NCBI RefSeq assembly: GCF_001305675.1
Contig: NZ_CP011853.1
Coordinates: forward strand, 4,092,001-4,156,000
From: Gordonia phthalatica
GTDB lineage: Bacteria > Actinomycetota > Actinomycetes > Mycobacteriales > Mycobacteriaceae
Reading direction: 5' to 3'
Length of the DNA stretch: 64,000 nucleotides
Shown: positions 16,795 through 24,896 of the stretch, one piece after another
Position numbering within the stretch: the first letter of the stretch is position 1
How the letters are laid out: each line of letters begins with the position of its first letter
Made by a program: the position numbers and the translations under genes
Notes under the pieces: generated by a model
What the model was told of the DNA's origin: nothing
Seen by the model: only the letters and a program-made list of their open reading frames with translations
The model's database searches: none

Positions 16795-18258
16795 TCATTG
16801 CTCGCGTTGGCCGTTTCGTGCTGCAACGTATGCGCCAAACTGACTCGATCCGCGGAGTGCATGATTGATCGCCGTCTGTGTGTGGATGCCGAGTGCGTCT
16901 GCAAGGACAGGAGGCGGTGAGGTCTGGGTGATGGTTTGCCAGGTACCGAGACGCGTTGTGAGCGAGGGAAATCCGAGTGCCTTGAGGCGGCGCCTCAGGT
17001 GACTTTCGTTGAGATGGTTCCCAGGCTGATAACCGGGGAAGACCCACACCGATTCGCTATGCGCGGCGGTCTGCCGGTTGGTTGTCGCCTCGGCGACCTC
17101 GGCGACGAGCCGATCCAATGGCGACTCCAATACGATTGGGTGCTTTCCGAGGGTGATGGTGCAGGTCTCCTCGCGGTTGATCTGATCCCATCGCAATGCG
17201 GCGACTTTGTGAGTGGGCTGCCCGAACACCACGATCAGCGCAGCGGCCAGGCGATCGCGCGGAGTCAGCGCGTCGTTGGCAAAGAGCCGTGTGAGTTGTT
17301 CGACTTGCATGGTTTCGGTCAGGGCTCGTGTCGTGCCGCGTTGGTGAGGCGCGATCGTCAGCGGGGGCAATCGATACGTGGCGACTACCCACGGGAGAAA
17401 TCGGCTCAATAGCCGGTTGGTTTCGGTGCCGGACGCGACGAACGTATCGACCTGACTTTGATCGACGTCGGTGACCGATATCTGCAGCATGTCGAGGAAG
17501 TTGAGGAAGTCGATTGCAACGGTCACTCCCTGCTTGGCGGCGAGAAACGTTCCGTTGGTGCACTTGTCGTCGAATCGTCTTGACACATGCCACCGAATGT
17601 AGCTGCGGATCACGAGCTGATTGTCAGGGTTGGTGAGCGTCGCGAGCTTGCTGTCGGCCCACGCGGTGAACCTGGTCCGGAAATCCACTCGGGCGCCATC
17701 GATGCCGTGCTCATCGAGGAGGGCGCGAATGTGCACGGACGAACGGTTCACCGGTAGCGCTGCCAGCAGTCGCTGGTCCACAGTGTCGGCGGCGGCGATC
17801 TGTTGGAGCACGGCGCGAACAGTTGGGTTTCGCAGCCACGTGACCCCGCTGTTGGCGCGAGGCATCTGTTTAAGCGCAGCTGCGAGGCCGGCCAGTTGCG
17901 GATTGACGACACCGGTGTGCGGGTTGGTGAGGAGTTCGTCGACTTGATGGGCGAGCTCGCAGCGCCAGCAATGACCGCGACGGTAGAGCTCGGCCTCGGC
18001 TCCGCATTCGACGCAATCGACGTTGAGTTGGATGCCGCTACAGGTGCGGCACAGGTATTGGCCGGTCGGTGTGCGTCCCGGGACAATTCCTGAGTGTGCG
18101 CATTCAACACATTGCCCGACAACGCGTTTGGCTTGGTTGTAGCAATAGCAGCAGATTGGGGTGTCCTGCCACCACGCGGCGGTGAGATAGGCCTCACCGC
18201 ATCGTTCGCACGGCTCGTACCGGTCAGGTTCGGGTGCGGGCTTCCGGCGTGCCATCAT
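16795..18258 (-). CDS. Zinc-ribbon protein with degenerate tyrosine-recombinase fold
   Basis: The 487-residue product opens with several Cys-rich zinc ribbons (CERCGEAY, ICCYCYNQA, GQCVECAHSG, LCRTCSG, VDCVECGAEA, CWRCELAHQ) over about residues 15-100. The C-terminal half has the helical layout of a tyrosine recombinase, for example AALIVVFGQPTHKVAALRWDQI in place of the usual TGLRxxEL box, but the catalytic Arg is absent there and no HxxR box is visible. It is therefore probably a DNA-binding, non-catalytic partner. It is the last gene of a three-gene minus-strand operon, 17 bases behind an XRE-like gene. I recall this gene trio from other actinobacteria but know no assigned function. Confidence 0.65.
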   Translation of the reverse strand: MMARRKPAPEPDRYEPCERCGEAYLTAAWWQDTPICCYCYNQAKRVVGQCVECAHSGIVPGRTPTGQYLCRTCSGIQLNVDCVECGAEAELYRRGHCWRCELAHQVDELLTNPHTGVVNPQLAGLAAALKQMPRANSGVTWLRNPTVRAVLQQIAAADTVDQRLLAALPVNRSSVHIRALLDEHGIDGARVDFRTRFTAWADSKLATLTNPDNQLVIRSYIRWHVSRRFDDKCTNGTFLAAKQGVTVAIDFLNFLDMLQISVTDVDQSQVDTFVASGTETNRLLSRFLPWVVATYRLPPLTIAPHQRGTTRALTETMQVEQLTRLFANDALTPRDRLAAALIVVFGQPTHKVAALRWDQINREETCTITLGKHPIVLESPLDRLVAEVAEATTNRQTAAHSESVWVFPGYQPGNHLNESHLRRRLKALGFPSLTTRLGTWQTITQTSPPPVLADALGIHTQTAINHALRGSSQFGAYVAARNGQREQ

Positions 18259-18275
18259 CTATCATCACCGCGGGC

Positions 18276-18641
18276 CTAGGTATCTCGTGGGCCGTCGTCG
18301 GAATCGACCACGCGAACGCGACGAACCCCGGGAGCCTTCTTCGGTCGGGCTTCTCCTGCCGGCAGAATGTCGGGTGCGGTTCCGGTTGCCCTACCTTGCA
18401 TCACCACGACGGGCTCGAACAATTCGGCGGGGGAGCAGTCGAGGATGTCACACAGCGCGGCGAAGACCCGGCTGTTGATGCGTTCCGGTTTGCCCGTCAT
18501 CAATCGGTACGCCTGAGGTTGAGAGAGAGTGATACCGCGGCTCCGAAGGAGGGTGACCAGTTCGGTCGACTTCCACAGATTGCGGTCGGCCATGAGTTTT
18601 CGCAGGTTCCAATGGAAATCGACGCGCTTCTGAACGTTCAT
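18276..18641 (-). CDS. XRE-type helix-turn-helix protein
   Basis: The protein has 121 residues. Its HTH spans about residues 10-70 (WNLRKLMADRNLWKSTELVT, LLRSRGITLSQPQAYRLMTGK, VFAALCDILDCSPAELFEPV), the pattern of Cro/CI-type regulators of the short YozG-like type. The C-terminal 40 residues are basic and Pro-rich. Its ATG overlaps the stop of the upstream recombinase gene (ATGA), so the three genes of this module are translationally coupled. It may be a directionality or control factor for the recombinase. Confidence 0.8.
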   Translation of the reverse strand: MNVQKRVDFHWNLRKLMADRNLWKSTELVTLLRSRGITLSQPQAYRLMTGKPERINSRVFAALCDILDCSPAELFEPVVVMQGRATGTAPDILPAGEARPKKAPGVRRVRVVDSDDGPRDT

Positions 18642-19789
18642 GCCTGGTTGCTTTCGCCGTAGGGGACAGCCGCGGATGCGAGTCGCTCGCGGATCATGCG
18701 CTGCAGGGTCTTCTGTCGGTAGTCCGAACTCACCTGGGTGTAGAGCGCCGTGGTGGATGAATGCTCGTGGCCCACCTGTTGTTGCACGAACAGCGGATCG
18801 TAGCCGTCCTCGATCAAGTGCGTGACGTACGACCGGCGAAACCCGTGAAGCGACAGACCATCTGGCAAACCGGCACGTCGACGATGGCCTGTGAATCGAG
18901 TGGCGTACGAGTTCAAGGTCAACTGGTCACCGCGTTCTGACGGCCACAGCCAGGGCGAGTCCGCCGCATGTCCCATGAGTTGTCGGCATCCTTCTGCGCC
19001 CACCCACGCCTCAAACACATCCGGACCCCAGTCCATCAGGGGAACCGTCAAGACAGTACGTCGCTTGTGTGCGGAGCCACGCGACCCTTTGCCGTACCGG
19101 ACGTAGACAGCACCAAAGGCCTTATATTGCGGCACATGTGGATTCGGTCCGAAGTCATGGATCTGCAGTCGTAGGAGTTCTTGACGACGAAGGCCGTAGC
19201 CGTAAGCAACCTTTGCGATGCAGGAATCGCGCAGCGTGGTCAGCCAGGCCTTGTTGTTCTTCGCGTAGAGACGCTCAACTTCGTCGTCGAAGTAGTCGAA
19301 CAGGGTCTGAACTTCATTGCGGGAGAACGCTCTCCGTTCTGGCTCCGCCTCGTTGTCAGAGACATGGACCGGAAGATTGTAGGCGAAGCAGATCTGCGAC
19401 GGGTATTCGCCGAAGACCTGGGCGCACAGGTCTGGCCACCGGTAGACCGGCTCGCAGAGAAAGCTACAGAAGCCCCTGACCACCATCAGATAGGCGCGAA
19501 TGGTTGACTTGGCGGCCGTCCCGCCATTGCGTGCGTTCAGCGTGGTGACGTACTCGTCGACGTCCTGCGGCATCCATCGCCACGGGTAGTCGCCAGAGAC
19601 TGCCTGAAAATCCTGAAGGACTCGCAGGTAGCCATAGATCGTGGATGCACCCAACGTGCGTGCCATCAGCGCCGATTTCCAACCCTCGAGCATCTCTGTC
19701 CAGATCTGCTCTTCGGGACGAAGCAACTCGGCGCCAGACGAGACGAGTCGTAACGGGGCGCTACCAGGCAGTGGGTGTTCACCACTCAT
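18638..19789 (-). CDS. Tyrosine recombinase/integrase
   Basis: I start the gene at ATG 19789 (MSGEHPLPGSAPL), giving 383 residues; the open frame runs further upstream but without a plausible start. An N-terminal SAM-like core-binding domain (about residues 25-115) precedes a catalytic domain carrying Arg in GYGLRRQELLRLQ, Lys in YGKGSRGSAHKRR, HGFRRSYVTHL (H-x-x-R), His in VGHEHSSTT and the nucleophile Tyr in ALYTQVSS. All catalytic residues are present. It leads a three-gene operon with an XRE protein and a zinc-ribbon recombinase-like protein. Confidence 0.88.
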   Translation of the reverse strand: MSGEHPLPGSAPLRLVSSGAELLRPEEQIWTEMLEGWKSALMARTLGASTIYGYLRVLQDFQAVSGDYPWRWMPQDVDEYVTTLNARNGGTAAKSTIRAYLMVVRGFCSFLCEPVYRWPDLCAQVFGEYPSQICFAYNLPVHVSDNEAEPERRAFSRNEVQTLFDYFDDEVERLYAKNNKAWLTTLRDSCIAKVAYGYGLRRQELLRLQIHDFGPNPHVPQYKAFGAVYVRYGKGSRGSAHKRRTVLTVPLMDWGPDVFEAWVGAEGCRQLMGHAADSPWLWPSERGDQLTLNSYATRFTGHRRRAGLPDGLSLHGFRRSYVTHLIEDGYDPLFVQQQVGHEHSSTTALYTQVSSDYRQKTLQRMIRERLASAAVPYGESNQA

Positions 19790-20339
19790 AATCCAGCACC
19801 ATACGCCTCTATTCATCCAATGAATAGAGTTTCGGCAAATATCAGTGGGGCAGACCCGCGCCGGCGCCGACAACGATTCGGGGCCACGCTGTATCGAGCA
19901 ACCAGTAAGGAGGCAGTGGTCCATACATGCTGCAGAAGAACTGAATCCACTCAGACGTGCAGAATCGTCACAGTGACATATTGCGCGCTCGCGCCAGGTG
20001 ATGTCAGACGGGAGACCCGGCGAACTCACGGTGCATCGCACCTCATCCCGCGACCTTTCCATGCATCAGATGAATTATCTTGTCATGTCTGCACGTAGAT
20101 CGGACGGAACCGTGCAGCTGCGTCATGCCGCGGGAGGCGAACAATCCGCGTTCCCGCTGGTTCTGGCGTTTTACCAATGATCTCGAGTATTCACCTGTTT
20201 GCGAACTCGATAGATAAGAGTGCCGATAATGTACGTTATGACAAGTAGGCGACGCCGAGTATCCCGCGAACTCGACCTCTCCCAGAGCGGGCCAAATGGC
20301 AGGTGGCTTGGTAGAGGAGCCTAACGAGCTATCCGATTG
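19790..20339. other. Noncoding stretch upstream of the recombinase operon
   Basis: About 550 bases hold no convincing gene. The stretch is less GC-rich than its surroundings. It contains a strong inverted repeat at 19807-19829 and a weaker near-palindrome ATAATGTACGTTAT around 20227-20240. It separates the recombinase operon from the end of the convergent-side acyl-CoA ligase gene and could include an element boundary or attachment site, which I could not define. Confidence 0.5.
19807..19829. promoter_or_regulatory. Perfect 10-bp inverted repeat upstream of the recombinase
   Basis: CTCTATTCAT (19807-19816) and ATGAATAGAG (19820-19829) are exact reverse complements around CCA. It lies 17 bases upstream of the recombinase ATG and is AT-rich. 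It could be the operator of the XRE protein or a recombinase arm/core site. Confidence 0.6.
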
Positions 20340-21875
20340 TTAGCTGGTGGCGACTGTGCCTTCCGTGATTGCATCACGCAGCACGTGCTTGAGAATCTTC
20401 CCCGAGGGGTTACGGGGAATGGGCCGGGTGATGAGCTCGCGCGGAAGCTTGTAACCCGCAATGAACTGGGATCCGTACTCGCGGAGCAACTCCAAGGTGA
20501 CCTCGCGGCCCTCGACCGGGGTGACGACGGCGATGAGGCTCTCCCCGAACATCTCGTCCGGCCGCCCGACGACCGCCACATCGGCCACGTCCGGGTGGCC
20601 GGCGAGGGCCTGTTCGACCTCCACCGAGTACACGTTGCGCCCGCCCGTGATGATCATGTCCTTCATCCGATCAACGATCGTGATAAACCCGTCGGCGTCC
20701 CGGACCGCCACGTCGCCGCTGTGCAGCCAGCCGTCGCGGAGCGCATCGGCGGTGGCCTCGGGCTTGTTCCAGTAGCCCTTCATGATGGTCTCGCCTCGGT
20801 AAATGATCTCCCCGGGCTCGCCGACCGCGGTGTCGTTGCCCTCGTCGTCGACGATCCGCGTCTCGGCGTTAGTGATGGACGCCCGTCCGGTGGCATCTGG
20901 GCGGGCGCGTACTTCGTCCGGAGTGAGGAAGATGCCGGTCGGGCCGCCTTCGGTTTGGCCGCACAGCTGGAAGAACTGCACGTGCGGCAGGGTGGCGAGC
21001 AAGCTGGTCGCCGCGCTCGGCGGCATTGGTGCGGCGCCGAAGAAGCCCAGCCGCCACGCGGACAGATCGCGCGTGCCGAGCTCGGGGTGCTGCAGCAGCA
21101 TCTGGTACATGGTGGGCACGCCCAGGAACACGGTGATGCGGTGCTTCTCCAGCGCATCCAGGACCGCCTTGGGCTCGAACGCTGGCAGCACCACGTGAGT
21201 GGTGCCCAGGCTGAACCCTGACATAACGAACAGGACCAGCTCCGCGCAGTGGTACATCGGCGCGACGTGCAGATTCCGGTCGAAGATATTCATACCGAGT
21301 GCGGAAACCGAGTTCCCCACCCACAGCATGCGGTGATGGTCGAACAACGCTCCCTTGGGACGCCCGGTCGTGCCCGAGGTGTAGAGGATAATGCAGTCGT
21401 CGTCCTCGATGACCTCCACTTCCGGCGCGGTGGTCGGCATGGTGTCTGCGAGCCGCGCGATGCCCTGCGCGGCGGGCTCGTCCAGCACCAGACTTTGCGG
21501 CGCGGACGGCAGCGGATCGAGTTCGTCGAGGCCGGCCACCACCACCGCGAGCCCCTCGGAGTACAGCAGCACCGTCGCACCGGAGTCCTCGAGCAGGTAG
21601 CGAAGTTCGCGGGCCGGCACGCGAGGGTTGAGAGGCACGGCAATGGCCCCCAGTCGGAACGCTCCGTACAGGCCCAGGATGTACGCGTCGGAGTTCGGAC
21701 TCAGCAGTGCCACCCTGTCGCCCTTGCCGACTCCGAGCGACGCCAACGCGTGCGCATACTGATTGATCCGGGCCGCGAGCTGCTCGTACGAGTAGGTGCT
21801 CTCGCCGAAGATCAGTGCGGTCTTGTCCGGGTGCCGGCGGGCATTGAGCGCGAGGGCGCCTCCGAGAGTGGCCAT
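20340..21875 (-). CDS. Acyl-CoA synthetase (AMP-binding, class I adenylate-forming)
   Basis: This 511-residue protein has the full family signature: P-loop YTSGTTGRPKGALFDHH, A5 motif LCGQTEGGPTG, GYWNKPEATADALRDGWLHSGD (A7) and DRMKDMIITGGRNVYSVEVE (A8), with the catalytic Lys in NPSGKILKHVLRD near the C-terminus. It activates a carboxylic acid to its CoA thioester with ATP. It is transcribed in the same direction as the TetR gene upstream and opposite to the catabolic operon starting at 22728, so it likely serves the same pathway. Substrate unknown. Confidence 0.88.
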   Translation of the reverse strand: MATLGGALALNARRHPDKTALIFGESTYSYEQLAARINQYAHALASLGVGKGDRVALLSPNSDAYILGLYGAFRLGAIAVPLNPRVPARELRYLLEDSGATVLLYSEGLAVVVAGLDELDPLPSAPQSLVLDEPAAQGIARLADTMPTTAPEVEVIEDDDCIILYTSGTTGRPKGALFDHHRMLWVGNSVSALGMNIFDRNLHVAPMYHCAELVLFVMSGFSLGTTHVVLPAFEPKAVLDALEKHRITVFLGVPTMYQMLLQHPELGTRDLSAWRLGFFGAAPMPPSAATSLLATLPHVQFFQLCGQTEGGPTGIFLTPDEVRARPDATGRASITNAETRIVDDEGNDTAVGEPGEIIYRGETIMKGYWNKPEATADALRDGWLHSGDVAVRDADGFITIVDRMKDMIITGGRNVYSVEVEQALAGHPDVADVAVVGRPDEMFGESLIAVVTPVEGREVTLELLREYGSQFIAGYKLPRELITRPIPRNPSGKILKHVLRDAITEGTVATS

Positions 21876-21990
21876 GGTGACTCCTGAGGTGTTGAAGACT
21901 CCGGGATCGGGTATGTGACCCCGGACACAGCAGAAACAGTAACCGCCAACGCGGTTCTTGTACAGACGTTCAGCGAAAGAGAAACTCGGG

Positions 21991-22629
21991 TCAGGTGGCT
22001 GACCCGTGGGAACGATCGACAGCTCCTCCCCCGGACACGCTCACGCCGAGCTCGGGCTTGCTGTGCCCCTCGGTGTGGGTGAAGGTCCCGAGGTGGGTCC
22101 AGACGGCATCCACCAGCGGCTGCAGGAACAGTCGGCCCATCTGGTTGATGATCACGTCGACCACCTGGACGGAGTCGGCGCGGCCCCGCGAGGCCGCGCC
22201 GGTCTCGCGCATCGCAACGACCTCCCGGTGGGTAAGTTCGGTGAGCCGCTCCAGCAGTTGCCCCCGCTGGCCGCCGGGTTCGAGTAGCGCCCGTCGGAGA
22301 TAGTTGACCACCTCCGGGTTTCTGACCAGCATTTCCGCGACGGATTCATTCCGGACGCGAGCGATTTCTTCGCCGGCCCCGTCGGTCGGCGCCGAAGCAA
22401 GGGCCGACGCAAAACGCTCCACGACGATCTGCTCCACAGCCTCGCGCAGGCCGTCTTTGGACCCGTAGTGATGGACCACCAGCCCTACGGTAACCCCGGC
22501 GGCGGCCGCGACCGCACGCATCGGTGTGCGGTCCTCGCCGTTGGCCGCATAGAGCTCGAGAGCAGCGTTACGGATTCGCGCTTTGGCGGTGAGGTCCTGG
22601 TCGCCGGAGTGCTGGGCGGGGCGGTCCAC
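21991..22629 (-). CDS. TetR-family regulator of the CoA catabolic cluster
   Basis: The protein has 212 residues. The N-terminal domain (ARIRNAALELYAANGEDRTP, AGVTVGLVVHHYGSKDGLRE) is a clear TetR HTH; the C-terminal ligand domain extends to about residue 190, followed by a Ser/Gly-rich tail. It lies between the ligase at 20340-21875 and the divergent operon starting at 22728. An inverted repeat in the promoter of that operon is its probable binding site, with an acyl-CoA as likely inducer. Confidence 0.87.
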   Translation of the reverse strand: MDRPAQHSGDQDLTAKARIRNAALELYAANGEDRTPMRAVAAAAGVTVGLVVHHYGSKDGLREAVEQIVVERFASALASAPTDGAGEEIARVRNESVAEMLVRNPEVVNYLRRALLEPGGQRGQLLERLTELTHREVVAMRETGAASRGRADSVQVVDVIINQMGRLFLQPLVDAVWTHLGTFTHTEGHSKPELGVSVSGGGAVDRSHGSAT

Positions 22630-22691
22630 GCGGTCTCCCTTCGGTTGACGAACGAGTCTACTGGGATGTGCCAGCCGTTAACGCTATACAG

Positions 22692-22720
22692 TGGACAAGT
22701 TTACTGACTACTTGTATAGT
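22692..22720 (+). promoter_or_regulatory. Sigma70-type promoter with embedded operator, probably leaderless
   Basis: TGGACA (22692-22697) and TATAGT (22715-22720) are separated by 17 bases, close to the ideal housekeeping promoter. A start about seven bases after the -10 box would fall at the ATG at 22728, so the first gene is probably translated from a leaderless message. ACAAGT (22695-22700) and ACTTGT (22710-22715) form an inverted repeat across the spacer, and CTATAC/GTATAG (22684-22689, 22714-22719) adds outer arms; this fits a TetR operator. Confidence 0.65.
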
Positions 22721-22727
22721 CGCTGAA

Positions 22728-23615
22728 ATGAGTCTTCGATCGCTCCGACCCCTAGCCGGCATACAGGTCGTCTCATTGGCTACCAACCTGCCCGGTCCGC
22801 TAGCCGTGGCAGGCCTACGCGACCTCGGCGCCGCGGTGATCAAAGTGGAGCCGCCGGTGGGTGACGCCTTGGCCGTGGCCGCGCCCTCCTGGTACTCAGA
22901 ACTGACACAGGGGGTGGAGGTTCGTCGGGCCGACCTCAAGAGTCGTAGCGGACTGGAGGAGCTGACCACGCTGCTCGATACGGCGGACGTGTTGGTGACC
23001 GCCATGCGCCCGTCAGCGTTCTGCCGACTCGGCCTCGGCGATCTCAGCGACCGCTACCCGCGGTTGTGCCATGTGGAGATCGTGGGCTACGACGGCGCCG
23101 ACGAGGAGGTCGCGGGCCACGACCTGACCTATCAGGCGAGATACGGCACCATCCGGCCGCCGCACCTGCCGCTGGTCCCGGTCGCCGACACCGTCGGTGG
23201 GGAGCGGGCCATCTCGGCCGCCCTGGCCCTGCTGCTGGCCCGGGGACAGCACGACTCCGGCGGACATCAACGCATCACTCTCGACGCGGCCGCGTACGAC
23301 TCCGCGGCTGCCCTCCGGCACGGCCTGTTTGGCAATGGAGCACCACTGGGCGGGGCTCTGCCCTCCTACAACATCTATGCCACCGCCGACGGCCACATCG
23401 CCCTGGGGGCACTCGAACCGCACTTCGAGGCCCGCACCAGAGAAGTACTCGATTGCGACGGCACATCCGCCGCCTACACCCGCGCCTTCGCCGCGCACAC
23501 CACGGCCCACTGGGAGGATCTGGCCGCGCGCCACGACATCCCGCTCACCGCCGTTCGCGATGCCCACCCGGCCACAGCGCAGACCACTCACGCGCCCACG
23601 GCGCCCACCACCTGA
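22728..23615 (+). CDS. CoA-transferase family III / alpha-methylacyl-CoA racemase-like
   Basis: Starting at ATG 22728 the product has 295 residues, shorter than the usual 360-400. It has the family III opening GIQVVSLATNLPGPLAVAGLRDLGAAVIKVEPP and the catalytic segment GHDLTYQARYGT, where the Asp position matches the GHDINY motif of bacterial alpha-methylacyl-CoA racemase. It would either transfer CoA between acids or epimerise a 2-methylacyl-CoA before beta-oxidation. It is the first gene of a six-gene operon. The C-terminus is Ala/Thr/Pro-rich and looks truncated compared with relatives. Confidence 0.8.
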   Translation: MSLRSLRPLAGIQVVSLATNLPGPLAVAGLRDLGAAVIKVEPPVGDALAVAAPSWYSELTQGVEVRRADLKSRSGLEELTTLLDTADVLVTAMRPSAFCRLGLGDLSDRYPRLCHVEIVGYDGADEEVAGHDLTYQARYGTIRPPHLPLVPVADTVGGERAISAALALLLARGQHDSGGHQRITLDAAAYDSAAALRHGLFGNGAPLGGALPSYNIYATADGHIALGALEPHFEARTREVLDCDGTSAAYTRAFAAHTTAHWEDLAARHDIPLTAVRDAHPATAQTTHAPTAPTT

Positions 23616-23638
23616 CCACCTTGAGGAAGGACCCAGTC

Positions 23639-24844
23639 ATGACCGACTCCCCCCAGCCCCGTAGTTCCCGAGCCACCCGCGAGGCCGTGATCGTCGATGC
23701 CGTCCGGACCCCGGTCGGCAAGCGCGGCGGGGCGCTGGCCGCCTGGCATCCCGCCGATCTGCTGGGGGCCACCCTCAGTGAACTGGTTCGCCGCAGTGAT
23801 GTGGCGCCGGAGAAAATCGACGACGTGATCGCTGGCTGTGTGATGACGCACGACCAGCAGAGCTCCAACATCGCTCGCCATGCGGTGCTCTCCTCCGGCC
23901 TGCCCGATTCGGTGCCGGCCGTGACCGTGGACCGACAGTGCGGCTCGGGGCAGCAAGCTGTCGCATTTGCCGCCCACGGTGTGGAGGCGGGGTCCTACGA
24001 CCTCGCCATCGCATGCGGCGTGGAGTCGATGTCACAGGTGGCGCTGCCATCCTCATTACAACCCGGCGCCCCGCTAGGCCCGCAATACTCCCCCCGCGAA
24101 CTGGCCCGCTACGACGGCGGACTGCTGGCTCAAGGCCCGTCCAGTGAGCTGATGAACACCCGCTTCGACCTCAGCCGGGAGGAACTCGACGCCTTCAGCC
24201 GCCGGAGCCACGAGCGGGCGCTGGCTGCCACCCGCGACGGCCGCTTCGAGACCCAGCTGGTTCCGCTGCGCCGCGACCCGCTCGATGACTCCAGCGAGCC
24301 CGTGACCGCGGATGAGGGGATCCGGGCCGAGCTCGACCCAGAGAAGATGGCGTCCCTGCGGGCGGTGTTCGCCGAAGACGGCAAGACCACCGCAGCCAAC
24401 TCCTCCCAGCTCAGCGACGGCGCCGCCGCACTACTCATCGCCGACCGCGAGTTCGCCGAGGCCCACGGGCTCACCCCCCGCGCCCGCTTCGTGGTCCACG
24501 CGGTCGCCGCGGCCGATCCGATCATCCAGTTCACCGCAATCCTCGAGTCCACCCGCAAGGCCCTGGACCGGTCGGGGCTCACGGTGGACGATATCGACCT
24601 GTTCGAGGTCAACGAAGCGTTCGCGGGAGTACCGCTGATGTTCCAAAAAGAGTTCGGCGTCCCCGACGACAAACTCAACGTCAACGGCGGCTCGGTGGCT
24701 GTCGGCCACCCCCTCGGATCCACCGGCGCCCGCATGATGACGGACCTGCTGACCGAGCTCGAACGCACCGGCAGCCGATACGGGCTACAGACCATCTGCG
24801 AAGCCCACGGCACCGCTAACACCACCATCATCGAACGCCTCTGA
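23639..24844 (+). CDS. Thiolase (acetyl-CoA acyltransferase)
   Basis: The start at ATG 23639 follows a GAGGAAGG site and gives 401 residues. The nucleophile is in VDRQCGSGQQAVAF, the catalytic His in NGGSVAVGHPLGSTGARM, and the second Cys in TICEAHGTANTTI. The usual Gly-rich sequence after that Cys (CxGGGxG) is replaced by CEAHGTAN, which is unusual. The enzyme should cleave a 3-ketoacyl-CoA at the end of a beta-oxidation round. It lies 23 bases behind the CoA-transferase gene and 52 ahead of the ligase. Confidence 0.88.
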   Translation: MTDSPQPRSSRATREAVIVDAVRTPVGKRGGALAAWHPADLLGATLSELVRRSDVAPEKIDDVIAGCVMTHDQQSSNIARHAVLSSGLPDSVPAVTVDRQCGSGQQAVAFAAHGVEAGSYDLAIACGVESMSQVALPSSLQPGAPLGPQYSPRELARYDGGLLAQGPSSELMNTRFDLSREELDAFSRRSHERALAATRDGRFETQLVPLRRDPLDDSSEPVTADEGIRAELDPEKMASLRAVFAEDGKTTAANSSQLSDGAAALLIADREFAEAHGLTPRARFVVHAVAAADPIIQFTAILESTRKALDRSGLTVDDIDLFEVNEAFAGVPLMFQKEFGVPDDKLNVNGGSVAVGHPLGSTGARMMTDLLTELERTGSRYGLQTICEAHGTANTTIIERL

Positions 24845-24896
24845 CGAGCCCCCTCCGTCCCAGCCACCGTCCCAACCCCACTTCAGGAGCACCAAC

